Assembly (NCBI RefSeq): GCF_963576675.1
Contig: NC_088917.1
Location: 32,208,501 to 32,272,500 of the forward strand
DNA: 64,000 bases
Direction: 5' to 3'
DNA from: Euphorbia lathyris
Lineage: Eukaryota; Streptophyta; Magnoliopsida; Malpighiales; Euphorbiaceae
Within the stretch, counting starts at the first letter, position 1, and the number at the start of each line of letters is the position of its first letter. Positions 1 to 11,957 of the stretch are shown in pieces. The position numbers were made by a program, and so were the translations under genes. A model generated the notes under the pieces. That model searched no databases and was not told the origin of the DNA. It saw nothing but the letters and a program-made list of their open reading frames with translations.

Positions 1-1681
1 CCTGTACCTTATCCGGCTAGGCTGATAAACAGGAAGCTTTAAGAACAAAATTCAAAAGTGCTGGACACCTTGAGGAAGTTGCATATCAACATTCCCTTCG
101 TGGAAGCACTTGCTCAGATGCCCACATATGCAAAGTTCTTAAAAGATATCTTGTCAAACAAGAAGAAGTTGGAAAACATCTCGATGATCCAACTAAACAG
201 GGACTGTTCTTCAATACTCCAGAACAAGCAGCAGCTTCCGAAAAAGCTGAAGGATCCAGGGAGTTTTTCTATTCCCTGTTCAATTGGCAAGTTAAATATT
301 GAAAATGCACTATGTGACCTAGGAGCTAACACAAACCTTATACCATATTCTGTGTATGCTAAGCTAGGACTAGGAGAACCACAACCAACCAGAATGTCCA
401 TTCAGTTGGCTCACAGGTCAGTATGTTACCCTAGGGGAGTAGTGGAAGATGTGTTGGTCAAAGTAGGAAAATTCATACTGCCTGTTGATTTCATCATAAT
501 GGATATAGATGAGGACCTGCATGTTCCTATTATCTTGGGTAGACCGTTCTTAGCAACGGGTAAAGCATTGATTGATGTATGAGAGGGACAACTATTTTTG
601 AGAATTAATGGGGAGGAAATCATTTTCAAAATGAATGAGGCTATGAGACGAGCTAACACTAGTGATGACACATGTTTTTTCTTAGATGATTTCCAAAGTC
701 TTTCTACTTCGCAGGAACAGGGACAGGACACTCTAGAGGCTCTCTTGGGAGAAGAAGTGAATTTATGTGAAGGAAGAGGATGTTCCATTGAAACCAATTT
801 GTCAATGCTCCCTCCTGATCCCACTGTCCCTACTCATCAAGAACCGCCTGAAATACCCACTGTGCCATTGACTAAACCCGAACTAAAACCTTTACCACCA
901 CACCTAGAGTATGTGTTTCTAGAACCACCTAGCAGAAGCCCGGTGATTATATCTTCAAAACTAACCCCTGATCAGAAAGCTCAACTCATGGAGGTATTAA
1001 GAAGAAACAGGGATGCTATTGCGTGGAAAATTGATGATATCAAGGGTATTAGTCCGGCAGTCTGCGTTCATAGAATTCTGATGGAGAAAGATCATAAGCC
1101 GTCTATCCATCCACAGCACAGACTGAACCCCCACATGAAGGAGGTTGTGCAGAAAGAAGTGATCAAACTGTTGGATGCATGAATCATTTATACCATCTCT
1201 GATAGTGTCTGGATGAGCCCTGTTCGTGTTGTGCCAAAGAAAGGAGGAACCACAGTGGTTCTCAATGAAAAAAAATGAGTTGGTTCCCACCAGAACAATA
1301 ACAGGATGGCGAGTGTGTGTTGACTACCGAAAGCTCAATGAGGCAACGAGGAAAGACCATTTCCCGTTACCCTTCATTGATCAGATGCTAGAATGTTTGG
1401 CAGGGTATGCATTTTATTGACGGGTATTCAGGGTACAATCAGATTGCTATCCATAGTGAGGATCAAGAGAAAACAACTTTCACCTGCCCCTACGAGACCT
1501 ATGCTTACAGACGGATGCCGTTCGGGTTATGCAATGCCCCAGCCACGTTTCAGAGATGCATGATGTCCATATTTCACGATATGGTGGAATGGACTGTGGA
1601 AATCTTCATGGACGATTTCTCCGTCTATGGAAACTCATTTGGAAGCTGTCTGAACAATCTGGAGGTTGTGCTAGTGCGATG
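1..1681 (+). pseudogene. Athila gag-pol fragment: gag end, aspartic protease, first part of reverse transcriptase
   Basis: The frame opens in the gag C-terminal region typical of Athila (residues resembling LHINIPFVEALAQMPTYAKF). A retropepsin-like protease follows, with active-site motif CDLGANTNLIP and the flap/C-terminal motif IILGRPFLATG. RT motifs then appear: VPKKGG, WRVCVDYRKLN, PFGLCNAPATFQRC and the catalytic FMDDFSVYG. The frame is broken by stops at about 40-42, 580-582 and 1180-1182, by a frameshift near 1265 and by a small deletion near 1410. It ends where the hAT element at 1682 interrupts the RT. Gag upstream and the 5' LTR are outside the window. Confidence 0.85.
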
Positions 1682-3521
1682 TAGGGGTGAACTCGAGTCG
1701 AACCGAGATCGAACAGGGGCAGGCTCAGCTCGGCTCGAGACATGTTGAGATCCAGCTCGGCTCGAGCTTGGCATTTTAGAGCTCGGCTCGAGCTCGATAT
1801 GGGTTCGGCTCGAGCTCGAAGCTCGTCGAGCGGTTCGATGAGCGGCTCGAGCTCGAAGCTCGTCAAGCAAAAAAACAAACCTGTCATGGTAGAGAGAGAG
1901 CCTTCTTCCTAGATCGACGGCAAGGAGAGAGAGCCGATATTGGTTGCCGGCAGCAGAGAGATAAAGCTGAGATTGGGTGGCTGTATGCAGTGGCGGACCC
2001 GGATGACCCGGGGCTAAAATATATCAGCAAAAAAAATTCAAAACGTCAAAAAAAAATTCGAAACGTCTTTTAGTTATGAATTTGTCCATTCTGAAAAGAC
2101 CAATATGCAAGTGATAGCAATTCAACTAACAGCAATTTCAATCCCAATTCAACTAAATACAAACAGTAATTAAACTAACATCAATTCAAATGACAGTAAT
2201 TTCAACTAATAGAAATTTCAATAGAAATTTCAATCCCAATCTATTCAATCCCAATTTCAATAGGAATTTGGTAAAAAAACTCCATCACTGAAAAGCTTCA
2301 CTGTAAGGAATGAAGGAGTCCTTACAAAATTGTAATAAGCAAGCATTCAATCAATCAAAGAGCAAGGTTAATATATTTCTAATCCATTCATACATATATA
2401 CATATCATTATTCTATCACTACTCTTCCTTTTTTTAAATCTCATTTCATCATATAAATCAACCAAAAACGCAGTAAAACCAAAAACGCAGCAAAGCCATC
2501 CAATAATTACAACCAAAAATCAAGCCAACACACAGTGAACAAACTCATAGGTGCATCTCAAACCAAACAAATATAGGCATCTCAACAAAGGCACAAAAAA
2601 GATAAGCGAAAATCACCTGCGTTTTGCGTTTTGCGTTTTGTGCAGTGCAGCGACTGAACTGAACGGTGGCCGGCGGTGGAGACTAGCAAGCAAGCAGCGA
2701 CTGACTGACTGGTGGCCGGCGGTGGAGACTGGCTGCTCCTCTCCTCTTGTCTTGTGCGATTCCCTTGAGTTGAGCCGACGGTGTGCGATATCGTCTACGT
2801 TCGTTGCTCTCCTCTTCTGAATTAGGGATTTAGGTATTAATTTAGTTGTTGTGATGTGCTGTGTTGTGCCTTTTAGTTCTGATTTATTTTCATTAAAATC
2901 AAAATGACGTCGTTTTGCTCATGACCAAAACGACGTCGTTTTGATATATAAAAAAAAAATTCCCCGGTCGGTTGCCGGGGCTAGAGCCCCACTCAACCCC
3001 CCTGGTTCCGCCCCTGGCTGTATGTATGTAGATAGAGAGAACGAGAACAGAGAAAATCGGAGTGGTGTGGGTGGCATGAGAAGAATACTGCTGTAGGTTA
3101 ATTAGGTTTATGAAATTTTTATTTATTGTTCAAAACGTTATTCATTTGGGCCAATAACATAGAGGAAAGATCTGCTTGGGCCTTAATCCAAGCTAATGGA
3201 CCCTAATTATAAATTGGGCCTCTCCTATTTAAACGTTTTTTTACTAATATAGATTACATGTGTTTTTATTTTTTTAGTGTAAATCAAAGAATAATTTTTT
3301 TACATTATAAATTCATTATTAAAATATATATAGTAGTTAAAAAATCAATCGAGCCCGCTCACGAGCTTTCGAGCCGAACCTAAGGAAACTCGGCTTGGCT
3401 CATGAATGTTTCGAGCCAATCCCGAACTCGAACCGAGCTCTATCCAGTCGAGCTTTGACCGAGCTTGGACCGAGCCGAGCTCGGACAATTTGCGAACCAC
3501 CCTAGCTCGCTTGCACCCCTA
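1682..3521. mobile_element. Non-autonomous hAT-type DNA transposon (outer)
   Basis: It is bounded by an 8-bp target duplication GTGCGATG (1674-1681 and 3522-3529). The termini are inverted: TAGGGGTGAACTCGAG on the left, and TAGGGGTGCAAGCGAGC on the complementary right end, which fits the hAT consensus (TAGGG-TG). Subterminal regions are full of CTCGGCTCGAGCTCG-type repeats, a common hAT design. Removing it plus one duplication restores the Athila RT frame. No transposase is visible, so it would have moved in trans. It contains the inner hAT element at 1988-3016. Confidence 0.85.
1988..3016. mobile_element. Non-autonomous hAT-type DNA transposon nested in the outer hAT
   Basis: It is flanked by an 8-bp direct repeat GCTGTATG (1980-1987 and 3017-3024). 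The ends are CAGTGGCGGACCC and, on the complementary right end, CAGGGGCGGAACC, a frequent plant hAT terminus. The interior is AT-rich with poly-A stretches, a small GC-rich patch at 2640-2810 containing two near-copies of GGTGGCCGGCGGTGGAGACT, and a perfect 16-bp palindrome AAAACGACGTCGTTTT at 2927-2942. No convincing coding sequence is present; the 89-codon ORF at 2551-2820 has no recognisable motif. Confidence 0.85.
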
Positions 3522-4380
3522 GTGCGATGTAGGGGGACCAATTTAGTACTAAACTGGGAGAAATGCCACTTCATGGTTACAGGTGGCATCGTTCTCGGGC
3601 ATCAAATCTCTGAAAAAGGAATGGAAGTGGACAAGGCCAAAGTGGAAGTAATCGAGAAACTAGGCATTCCAACTAGTGTCAAAGATGTGAGAAGTTTCCT
3701 TGGACACGCGGGGTTCTATCGAAGGTTTATAAAGGATTTCTCAAAGATCGTGTTACCCTTGTCAGCCTTGCTACATAAAGATGTGGACTTCTCATTTGAT
3801 ACAAGCTATCTCAAGGCATTTGAACTATTGAAGGGCAAGCTGATCAACTCACCCATACTGGCAGGACCCAACTGGGAACAGCCATTTAATATGATGTGTG
3901 ATGCTAGCGATACATGTGTAGGAGCTATTCTTGGGCAAAGGATTGAGAAGAAGTTCCGGCCTATCTATTATGCCAGCAAAATGTTAAACGAGGCGCAGCA
4001 GAACTACACCACTATAGAGAAGGAGCTTCTTGCAGTAGTATATGCTTTTGACAAATTTCGTCCCTACTTGGTTTTGTCAAAAGTCATTGTCTACACAGAC
4101 CATGCTGCATTACGCTACCTGTTTGCAAAGAAAGATGCGAAACCAAGGCTGATACAGTGGTTACTCTTACTCTAAGAATTTGATCTCGAGATCAAGGACA
4201 AGAAGGGAACTGAAAATGTAGCTGCTGATCATTTGTCCAGAATTTCTCATCCGAACAGCAAGGAACAACCAGAAATTGTAGAGATTTTTCCAGACGAGCG
4301 TCTGTACACTATACAGCCTGCTCCATGGTTTGCTGACATTGCTAATTTCCTTGCTAGTTCAATTAAACCTCATGACCTGT
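3522..4380 (+). pseudogene. Athila reverse transcriptase C-terminus and RNase H fragment
   Basis: It continues the RT frame after the outer hAT (residues [12 protein letters not shown], then [12 protein letters not shown] and [15 protein letters not shown]). A Ty3-type RNase H follows, with motifs [43 protein letters not shown] and AADHLSR. One in-frame stop interrupts it at about 4173-4175. The first copy of the Tat-A target duplication CCTGT is the last five bases (4376-4380). Coding resumes in the same frame at 43620. Confidence 0.88.
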
Positions 4381-6760
4381 TGTTAGACGAGGTGCCGCGG
4401 CCTAATCTCCCGGGCGGACCGGGGGGTGGACACCTCATGGCGACGTAAGCGGTGATTGGCGCCGAAAGCAACCAATCGTGGAATCAAGCTGCTCGGCAGG
4501 ACCGGAGCTCGGAGATATGGAAGAGTCGCCACCCACGAATGGGAAAATGGACACCGATCCCTTGCGGGAGACCATTGTGGGTTCGGGAAACTTAGGTACG
4601 AGCCGAGAAGGCTAGCTCCTTTCCAGAGAAAGGCTACTAGGCACCCCGACATCGCCCGGTTATGAACCACCGGCCTCCTACTCAACATGTTAGGCGATAA
4701 CGGACTAATCGTATATTTCTTTAAGTTTAAAATTCATTTGAAACCTTTTCTTTCTCGTTTTGAAAACCGTTTTGAGCATATATTATTGAAAAGTCATTTT
4801 AGTAAAGAATCACCCATTTACATCAGTTCAATATACATAGGAAAGAGAGGGGGAGAAGGAAGAATTGATTTATTTGTAACGTGATTTATGCTTCGTGTCA
4901 CATACTAATTCTATACTAATTCACTTCCCCAAAACGAGTTTATTTACATGGTTCGTACCTTAATCGCCGTTGGAACGATTTAGGTACGTTTCAAAACCCC
5001 ATTTAATGATGTTCACTCGAATCGCCGTTGGAACGACTCGGGCGTTGAAAATGTTGGGATAAAAGCCTTTGATAAGAAAACGTGGTTAAACATACAAGTC
5101 AATTTTATTTTGTACAAATCCTTTAAGAAAACGATTCAAAACTTCATTATTTACAATGAAAACGATTTTAATTACAAGGTTCGCTTAATCCGTCGTTGGA
5201 ACGGACTAAGGTTTTAAAACGTGATGTTTTGGAAATGATCTAAAGATGTCAAGAAAATATTATTTGCACTTTGAGAACCTCTAGAAAAGCTTTTAGTTTA
5301 AATAATCAAATTGAAAACTCTTTTTGGTGATTTATTTCCCCCTTTTGACTCAATGGACTCTTTACTTGTCATAATTACAACAATAAACATATTAAATCAA
5401 AATTCACTCCAAATAAAGCCCATTTGAAATATGGACCCATAAATGTCCAAAGAATAAAGAAAATAATATAGACATATTATATACATTTTAGCCAAAAAAC
5501 CCATGAAATATTTATAGAGAAAATAAGGATAAGTGAAAAGATACTATGTAATAAACATATAAGAAATGATAATAAAAATACTAAATATAATACATTTTTA
5601 CTTTAAACATGTGAAAATAATAGATAAAGCTCCTAAATAAGAAAATAACATTTATCCCCAAAATAGTTTCACCTAATAATAACTAGTATAACCCGAATAG
5701 CCCAAAAACTATATATATATATATATATATATAATGTAGTTTAAATATCAAAATAAAACCCATTATCCACAAAATATCTACTAATTAATTACTTCCAAAA
5801 CACTCAAGTAAATAACATTCTAAAATAAAATCCATTATCATTTAAATGAAGGAAAAAGAAAATATATATATATATGTATACTTATATTAGATTAAATCAA
5901 AAAATGATATATAAATATCCTAAATAACTATATGTACCAACTATCCAAAAATAGTTTGAAAACATTTATTACATAAATATACATATATGTACAAAGGATT
6001 AAAAGCTTAAAAGTTGAGAAAGATGGACCAAAACAGCATTTTTTTACATTCCAGCAGATTTACCGACGGAAAATCCGTCGGTAATCAGCAATTAGTGACA
6101 GAAAACGCAAATTACAGCAACACTCCAATTATTTCCAGATTTATTCAAAAGCTTTAAATTAAGTCTAATTCAATCGTTTTGGATTTCCGAACTACCAAAA
6201 ATGGATTATAGTCAATAACGGAAGTTCCTAAAACGACGTTTTTATTTTAAAACGTTATTTGGAAATTTCTTTTTTAAGAAACTTATAATTACAACGTCTT
6301 TTAATACCCGAACTACCTTTTTATAGGATCACGGTTCGTATTGGGATATCAAAATGAGGTCTTTATTTTAAAACAAAACCAAATTTTATTCAACACGAGA
6401 CGAAAATTAAATAAATACGCAAAATTAAATAAAACGTGGTAAATAAATAAATAGCTAAATAAATAAAATTATAACATAAAAATAAATAAAGGAAAAGAAA
6501 TAAATTAAATAAAATAAAACGAGTCTAGTCCTCGGATAATACCTTAAGTTCGGTATTGACGATTGAAGTCGGTTGATTCCACGAATCGTGCTTTCCCGAT
6601 ATTTTTTTGTGTTTTTAGTAAAATCTTAACTTTTAGGAAATTCAGAATTTTTAGGAAAAAAATGTTTTTTCCCAAAAAAAAGTCACTTCTCTCTCTAAAA
6701 TGTTATAGTGAGAAATTCCTCTCCCCAAAAATCCTCCTTAAAATGCATGGGGATCCGTGC

Positions 6761-6768
6761 CTTTTATA
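6761..6768 (-). promoter_or_regulatory. TATA box of the Tat-A 3' LTR
   Basis: The minus strand reads TATAAAAG followed by GCACGGATCCCC. It lies just downstream of the palindrome array, as expected for the U3/R boundary. The same element occurs in the other three Tat LTRs. Confidence 0.7.
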
Positions 6769-6785
6769 GGCATTGGATCCCCGGA

Positions 6786-6985
6786 AGGAATGGGCGACGC
6801 CCGAGCAAGATCGGGCGTCGCCCAAAAGGGTTGGGCGGCCGCCCAAGCCATGTTGGGCGGCCGCCCAACCTCCGTTGGGCTATCGCCCGCCGCCCAACAT
6901 TTGTTGGGCGATCGCCCAACAAATGTTGGGCGCTCGCCCAACGGCTGCCGGGCGCGCTCGCCCGACGCCTGTCGGGGTGCGTCTC
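6786..6985. repeat. Array of short GC-rich palindromes in the Tat-A 3' LTR (about 8 units)
   Basis: Successive units fit GTTGGGCG-NN-CGCCCAAC, an 8-bp arm, 2-bp centre and 8-bp arm, with centres GC, AT or CT. The outermost unit towards the TATA box is a variant GGGCGACGCCC. The array is immediately upstream (element sense, minus strand) of the TATA box at 6761-6768. Short ORFs through it on both strands are by-products of the repeat. Confidence 0.85.
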
Positions 6986-7352
6986 GCGCCGTCGGGCGTA
7001 CACGCACCGTGACTGTCGAGCGCACGCTCCGCGCCGCCGGGCTCGTGCGTCCAACGGACGTCGAGCGCGTGCCACTCGCAGTCGGACGTGTGCGTCCAGC
7101 GGACGTCGAGCGCGCGCCCCGTGCTGCCGGGCGGGCGTCCGACCATCGTTGGACGCGCGTCGGCTGCCGCTAGGCGCTCGCACCGCGCCGCTGAGCACTC
7201 GTGAGCCGCCCAATCGACGACCGCGACCCATTGCAACTTCTCCTTCCTTATTATATATTATATATTTTTTGTTTTTAAAACTTTCGGAATCAACCGTTTC
7301 AACCATCTTGTTTACAGGTTTTCATCACAGGTCCTTCGACTCGGTGTCTACA

Positions 7353-7380
7353 GTTGCCCCTACTTTCCTATTTTGACAGT
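7353..7380 (-). other. Tat-A polypurine tract and adjoining 3' UTR
   Basis: The minus strand reads AAAGTAGGGGCAAC directly against the LTR start TGTAGACACC. The identical motif precedes the Tat-B 3' LTR at 30903-30917. It is the expected primer for plus-strand synthesis. Confidence 0.75.
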
Positions 7381-7584
7381 GATGTGTATGTTTTGAAAAC
7401 GTTTTTTGCTAACGCAACACATGCAATGTAAAACATATAAAAGTAAAAGACACGTAAAGAGTAGGAAGAAGAATACCTGACCTTCGCGCTGCGCGTTCCG
7501 GTGTCGTTCTCCGATTCTTTCCAACCTCGCCTCTGAATCGGCCGTCGGTGGATGTTCTTCTCTCGGAATCTAGCGTACATTGAC

Positions 7585-8040
7585 TGTGGGTAGAACGGCT
7601 CAAAAGCAACTTGGTCTACGAGCGCGGGAATGATGGCTCAAAAGCGAACCTAGCCTACGACAATGGGTAAAATGGCTCAATAGCAACCCCGGCCTACGAC
7701 CGTGGGTGGAAATGGCTCAAAAGCGACCTTAGTCTACGACTGTGGGTAAAATGGCTCAAAAGCTACCCCGGTTCACGACCGGGGTAAAATGGCTCAAAAG
7801 CGACCCTGGTCCACGATCGCGGGTAAAATGGCTCAAAGGCGACCCCTGTTCGCGACCGGGGTAAGAATGGCTCAAAAGCAACCCTGGTCCACGACCGCGG
7901 GTAAAATGGCTCAAAAGCGACCCTAGTCTACGATAATGGGTAAGATGGCTCAACAGCAACCTCGGTCTACGACCGTGGGTGAAAATGGCTCAAAAGCGAC
8001 CCTAGTCTACGACTGTGGGTAAAATGGCTCAAAAGCAGAG
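7585..8040. repeat. 39-bp tandem array of Tat-A, upstream of the antisense gene
   Basis: There are about 11 units of 39 bp, each built around AATGGCTCAAAAGC and a variable ACGA-GGGT part. Units align base for base with the Tat-B arrays at 29800-30720. The array ends about 340 bases upstream of the TATA box of the antisense PMD gene, so it could act on that promoter. Confidence 0.8.
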
Positions 8041-8380
8041 ATTCTGAATTAACACACTGTTGTCTGTATTTTCTTACTAGAGCTAGTGTCTTGGATGTTT
8101 GAATGGTTCAATAGGAACGTATTTTAGTCTGGAATGATATAGACTAACGATTATTTTTCTGTTGACTGTCATCTGTATTTTGACTGGTACCACTGTTCTG
8201 TAAAAATTAGCTGTCATCTGGAGTTCATATCTTGACAGTATTGGCCACTGTCTGGGAGAAGCGCAGGCTGAAACGGACTACAAATCGGAGGTCTGTGCAC
8301 CTGGTAATTAATTATTTACTTTTTACCTTTATGTCACATCGTACCTTTTTCAGTATTTACGGGAATGCCATTCCCTCTTC

Positions 8381-8390
8381 CTATATAAGG
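8381..8390 (+). promoter_or_regulatory. TATA box of the Tat-A antisense PMD gene
   Basis: CTATATAAGG lies about 75-85 bases before the start codon at 8466. A pyrimidine-rich CTCTCTTCTCTCTC leader lies between them. The same arrangement is conserved in Tat-B (29441-29450 and ATG at 29364), which supports a real internal promoter. Confidence 0.72.
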
Positions 8391-8465
8391 TGGTGGGGTT
8401 TCATTTCAACCCCACACCTTCTCTCTTCTCTCTCTCTCTAGATTTTGATTTGGATTATTCTCGGT

Positions 8466-11400
8466 ATGGATTTGGATGAATACGATGGCACGAAAGGCAT
8501 GGAGGAGGTTTATGTGAACCTTGCTAGAGTGGACCCTTTCCACGACCCTATGACGCATCTGAGCCGGACACGCTGCAACGAGGTAAGTACTTTCTCACTT
8601 TTTCGTTATTTGATTCAAATTCTAGGCTTTAGTATCCCTATCCGAACATGATTTGCATGCTAATCTTTAGATCGCCTTAGAGGACTTTAGTTAGAAAACG
8701 TGAACTTCTTTACTTACGAGTAACACTTGTTTATTTTTGTGTAAGAATGTGCGCTATATGCATGTGAATAGTAAAACTACGGATTTATGCATGCTAACAG
8801 TAAAAATAACGTGAATAGTAAAAACGTGAATAGTAAAAACTTAACTAATGCACGTGAATAGTAAAAACTTTAACTAATGCATGTGAATAGTAAAAACTTA
8901 ACTAATGCACGTGAATAGTAAAAACCTTAACTAGTGCCCGTGAATAGTAAAAACTTTAGCTAATGCACGTGAATAGTAAAAACTTTAGCTAATGCACGTG
9001 AATAGTAAAAACTTTAGCTAATGCACGTGAATAGTAAAAACTTAACTAATGCACCTTGTCAATGCGGACGAGAGTGGATTAAAGAATAAAGAATTAACTA
9101 AATCCTACATAAACGACCCTAAAGGAGAGATTTTACAGAAAATTGGTCCAAATTGACCAGATGTCTCTAGGTTAGATTCTGACCGGAAGAATAACTAGTC
9201 TTAACGTGTTTTATCAAATGCAAGCTTAGGGACCATATTTAAACTTTCATGTCTTGTTCTTTCTAGTTCCTCGAGATTTCCGGGACCACGGCCGAGATCC
9301 ACGTGTGGTATTCTATGTTAGGAGCCGCGACGAGAGCCCGTGTGCGTGAGTTGGGCTTTGAGCCCTTTATTTCAGCGCTGACCTGCACCAATGGGGTGTG
9401 CGATCGCTTTGGCCTGCGGGCCCTATGCAAGAGGTGGGTTGATTCGACCCATACCTTCCACCTTTCTTTCGGGGAGATGACCATCTCGCCCCGAGATTTC
9501 TCTTTGCTGACAGGGCTGCGGGGGAGTAGCACTCCAGTTCCCTTCTGCTTTGACATGATACGTCCGCGGGTCGACCGCGCTAGGCTAGCCGCTTTGATTG
9601 GGCCAGGAGTTTACCCAGGTGCCAAATCCTCTCTAGCGAAGTTCATTTCTACCGCGAGCCTCTTGAGTCGCAGAGATTTTTGTGAGACGGATGACGCTGA
9701 CTTGGCTGTCCGTAGCTTCCTAGTGTACACTTTGAGTGAGACAATTTTCCGCACCAAGAGCGGGAAGGTACATGCTGGTCTTATTCAGGCTTTTAGCGAT
9801 TTGGATGCGGCGGCGTCTTATGATTGGGCGGGAGCGGGCTTAGCCTTCCTATATAAGTTTTTGGATTTGACTTACCGGAAGCGCAAGGACTTCGGAGGTT
9901 ACACTTTCGCTCTTCTGGTATGTGTGCACCCTGGACCTGTCCTTTCTACCTTCTTCACGCTTTCCGTTCGTAACCTTTGTTTTTATAAGCAGGTTTGGGC
10001 GTACGAGAGGCAGATTCTTCCTAGCAAGTCTCGGCGCCGGTCACGAGTACCGAGGCTCCCACTCATGACTCGGTGGAGAGAGTTCGATTTAGGCACAGAG
10101 AAGAGACGGACAGTGGTGCGGCTCTTAGACTGGATTGACTCGCGGACTTTGGGATAGGTAAATATCTCCTAGTCGTGCTAGATTCTTGTTTGATCGGATC
10201 TGACTTTTTCTTTGTGTTTTTAGATCAAGTTTAGGTGGGACGACCTTGGCTTCGGTCCTGACTATGCGTACGTGACTTTCATCCAGAAGCAGCAGTGCGT
10301 GCTCACCGGCCCTTGCGTGCGGGCCTGGTATTTGGGCGACCGGGGCATCACCGGGATTAGGGCCTCGCACTGGTCACCAGGTGAGATCCCTGTCTCCATG
10401 TTCGCGGTGCGGACCATGCCCTTATCGGTCATCCGTCAGGACTTGACCCGTCGATTCGTTGGTAGGGAGGTGTGGATTCACACCGGGGGTCGTGCTGCTT
10501 ACTTATCGACCTTGTTGAGCATGAGGGATGCCCCAGCGGTAGCGATGGAGGTGGACCCTGTGGCAGACATGTTTTCGCGGGAAGCCGTCGTGGCGGTCTT
10601 TAGTCAGGAGGAGGTCCCGGTGAGTGGTTCGGCCTATTTATCTTTATTCATGATATGGTTAGCGGTATTTATTGTGTTTCGATTTGCAGGAGGGATCCTG
10701 GAGGAGTGCTCATTTGTCAGACTTCTTTGACGGCGCTCGAGCTCAGACCTCTGCGAGCGAGCCACCTTACTATGTCGGCGAGTCCTCCAGTGCTGCCCGA
10801 CCGGAGAGATCCTCCTTGGGTGTGCCCGTCCCGGACTTCGGGAGAGATTTCGTGACCCTTTGTTATGATGAGTCCGGAGTGGCCTACGCCGGTGTCGAGA
10901 TGGCTCCTCCCGTCTTCACATCGAGGGTACCGTTTGACCCCTCCGACGCCTCCAAGACCACGAGAGAGACTTGTACTAATTACGTGGGGCTGTCCGGTTA
11001 CCTCAGAGACTGCTTCAGCTTGCACTGTGCTGACCACCTGGTATGTATCCTTGCTTTATTTTAGTGTAGTGGAATGCATGCATGTATGTATGATTTCTGT
11101 TCCTGCCTATGTTGCTTTTTTTTCATCTGTTTTTCTTTTTTTGTTCTTTTTTTTAGAGCGATCTTCACACCCATGAGCGGAGACGGAGTGAGTCGGTGAG
11201 GGAGGCTGATGCCAGGGTTGGCCAGGTGTACCAGGAGCGGAACGACCACTGGTCAGGGGTGATGCGGAGAGAGACTACTGGACGTCTTGTCGTTGAGGAG
11301 AGGGCGCGTGATGAGACCACTGGACGCCTCGCTGCTGAGGAGAGGGTGCGTGTTGAGACCACTGGATGCCTTGCTGCTGAGGAGAGAGCACGAGTTACCG

Positions 11401-11495
11401 AGGAGAGACTCCGAGTTACCGAGGAGACCTTATCTGCGGAGCGGGCGTCGCATTTGAGGGATTTTGAGGACTACTGGGATTTCCCTCCTTATTAG
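8466..11495 (+). pseudogene. Antisense accessory gene of Tat-A: six-exon plant-mobile-domain (PMD, MAIN-like) protein, one nonsense mutation
   Basis: Exons are 8466-8582, 9267-9917, 9993-10157, 10224-10619, 10690-11040 and 11157-11495. All introns are GT-AG and phase 0, giving 672 codons plus stop. Exon 2 shows the PMD signature (RWVDSTHTFHLSFGEMTIS, then LLTGL), YDWAGAGLAFLYKFLD and GGYTFALL, joined by splicing to VWAYER in exon 3, as in MAIN/MAIL proteins. Exon 6 encodes repeated EERAR-type segments, probably a coiled coil, and ends WDFPPY. The gene runs opposite to the retrotransposon and converges on pol. A TAG at 10155-10157 replaces the CAG present in Tat-B, cutting the product to about 310 residues. 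PMD proteins such as MAIN and MAIL1 act in transposon silencing in Arabidopsis; a role here is inference. Confidence 0.8.
8770..9053. repeat. Tandem repeat with CACGTG motifs in intron 1 of the Tat-A antisense gene
   Basis: About nine imperfect units of about 30 bp read GTGAATAGTAAAAACTTTA followed by GCTAATGCAC. Several junctions create CACGTG, the G-box core. The same repeat occupies the same intron in Tat-B (28725-29040). Confidence 0.8.
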
Positions 11496-11957
11496 GCTTG
11501 TCATGTATGACTTTGTAGTTTTTTTTTTATTAGGATTACCCCGATGTATAGCTGATGTATAGGGAGTGGGGCGGATAGTATATAGGCTTTTTATCGTAAA
11601 AAGGTGAGAAATGTATAACTCATGATTCGTATTACCATGCATTTAGTAGATTATGATGATTCCAATCATTCTCTTCAAATATATTCATGCCTTTATTTAT
11701 TTACAAACAACAGAAATACTTAGCCTCTTATACATTGTTTTTGTAATTGCTCAAGTTATAACTACTGTTACCAGGACCTGCCTTTCGGTTTTCGGATCCC
11801 GGTGATTTTTCGTCTCTCCTTTTACTATCCCGGAATTTTTAAATGAGTGCCCTTTCGGGTTTTCACCCATTGGGATATCCCTGATTGTTGCATAGGCCGC
11901 CCTTTGCGGGTTTTCAACCTATCAGAAATTTTCTTTATATTCTTTTTTTTCTTTTTT
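11496..11957. other. Tail-to-tail spacer between the Tat-A antisense gene and pol
   Basis: These 462 bases separate the stop codons of two convergent genes. The stretch holds T-rich runs and several GGGTTTTCA-type repeats, matching 25786-26283 of Tat-B. No ORF or RNA gene is recognisable. Confidence 0.6.

Larger units (their letters stand above)
4381..7352 (-). repeat. Tat-A 3' LTR
   Basis: This 2972-bp LTR pairs with 40551-43619. On the minus strand it begins TGTAGACACCGAGTCG and ends CTCGTCTAACA. From the U3 side it contains a GC-rich CpG block (about 6985-7200), the palindrome array (6786-6985), a TATA box (6761-6768), a long AT-rich stretch with a (TA)n run near 5710-5732, a CCGACGGA hairpin (about 6060-6083), three same-loop hairpins (about 4950-5215) and a CpG-rich last 300 bases. 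The first 320 bases differ at about 12 sites from the partner LTR, mostly transitions at CpG; the rest is closer. Confidence 0.93.

Noticed and set aside
2551..2820. 89-codon ORF in the inner hAT element
   Set aside because: No motif, biased composition from two near-copies of a GC-rich segment, and non-autonomous elements usually have no gene.
6708..7376. Overlapping Arg/Pro/Gly-rich ORFs on both strands in the LTRs (also 14569-15251, 31011-31525, 42904-43503)
   Set aside because: They are by-products of high-GC palindromic sequence lacking stop codons; frames on both strands are open and differ between LTR copies.
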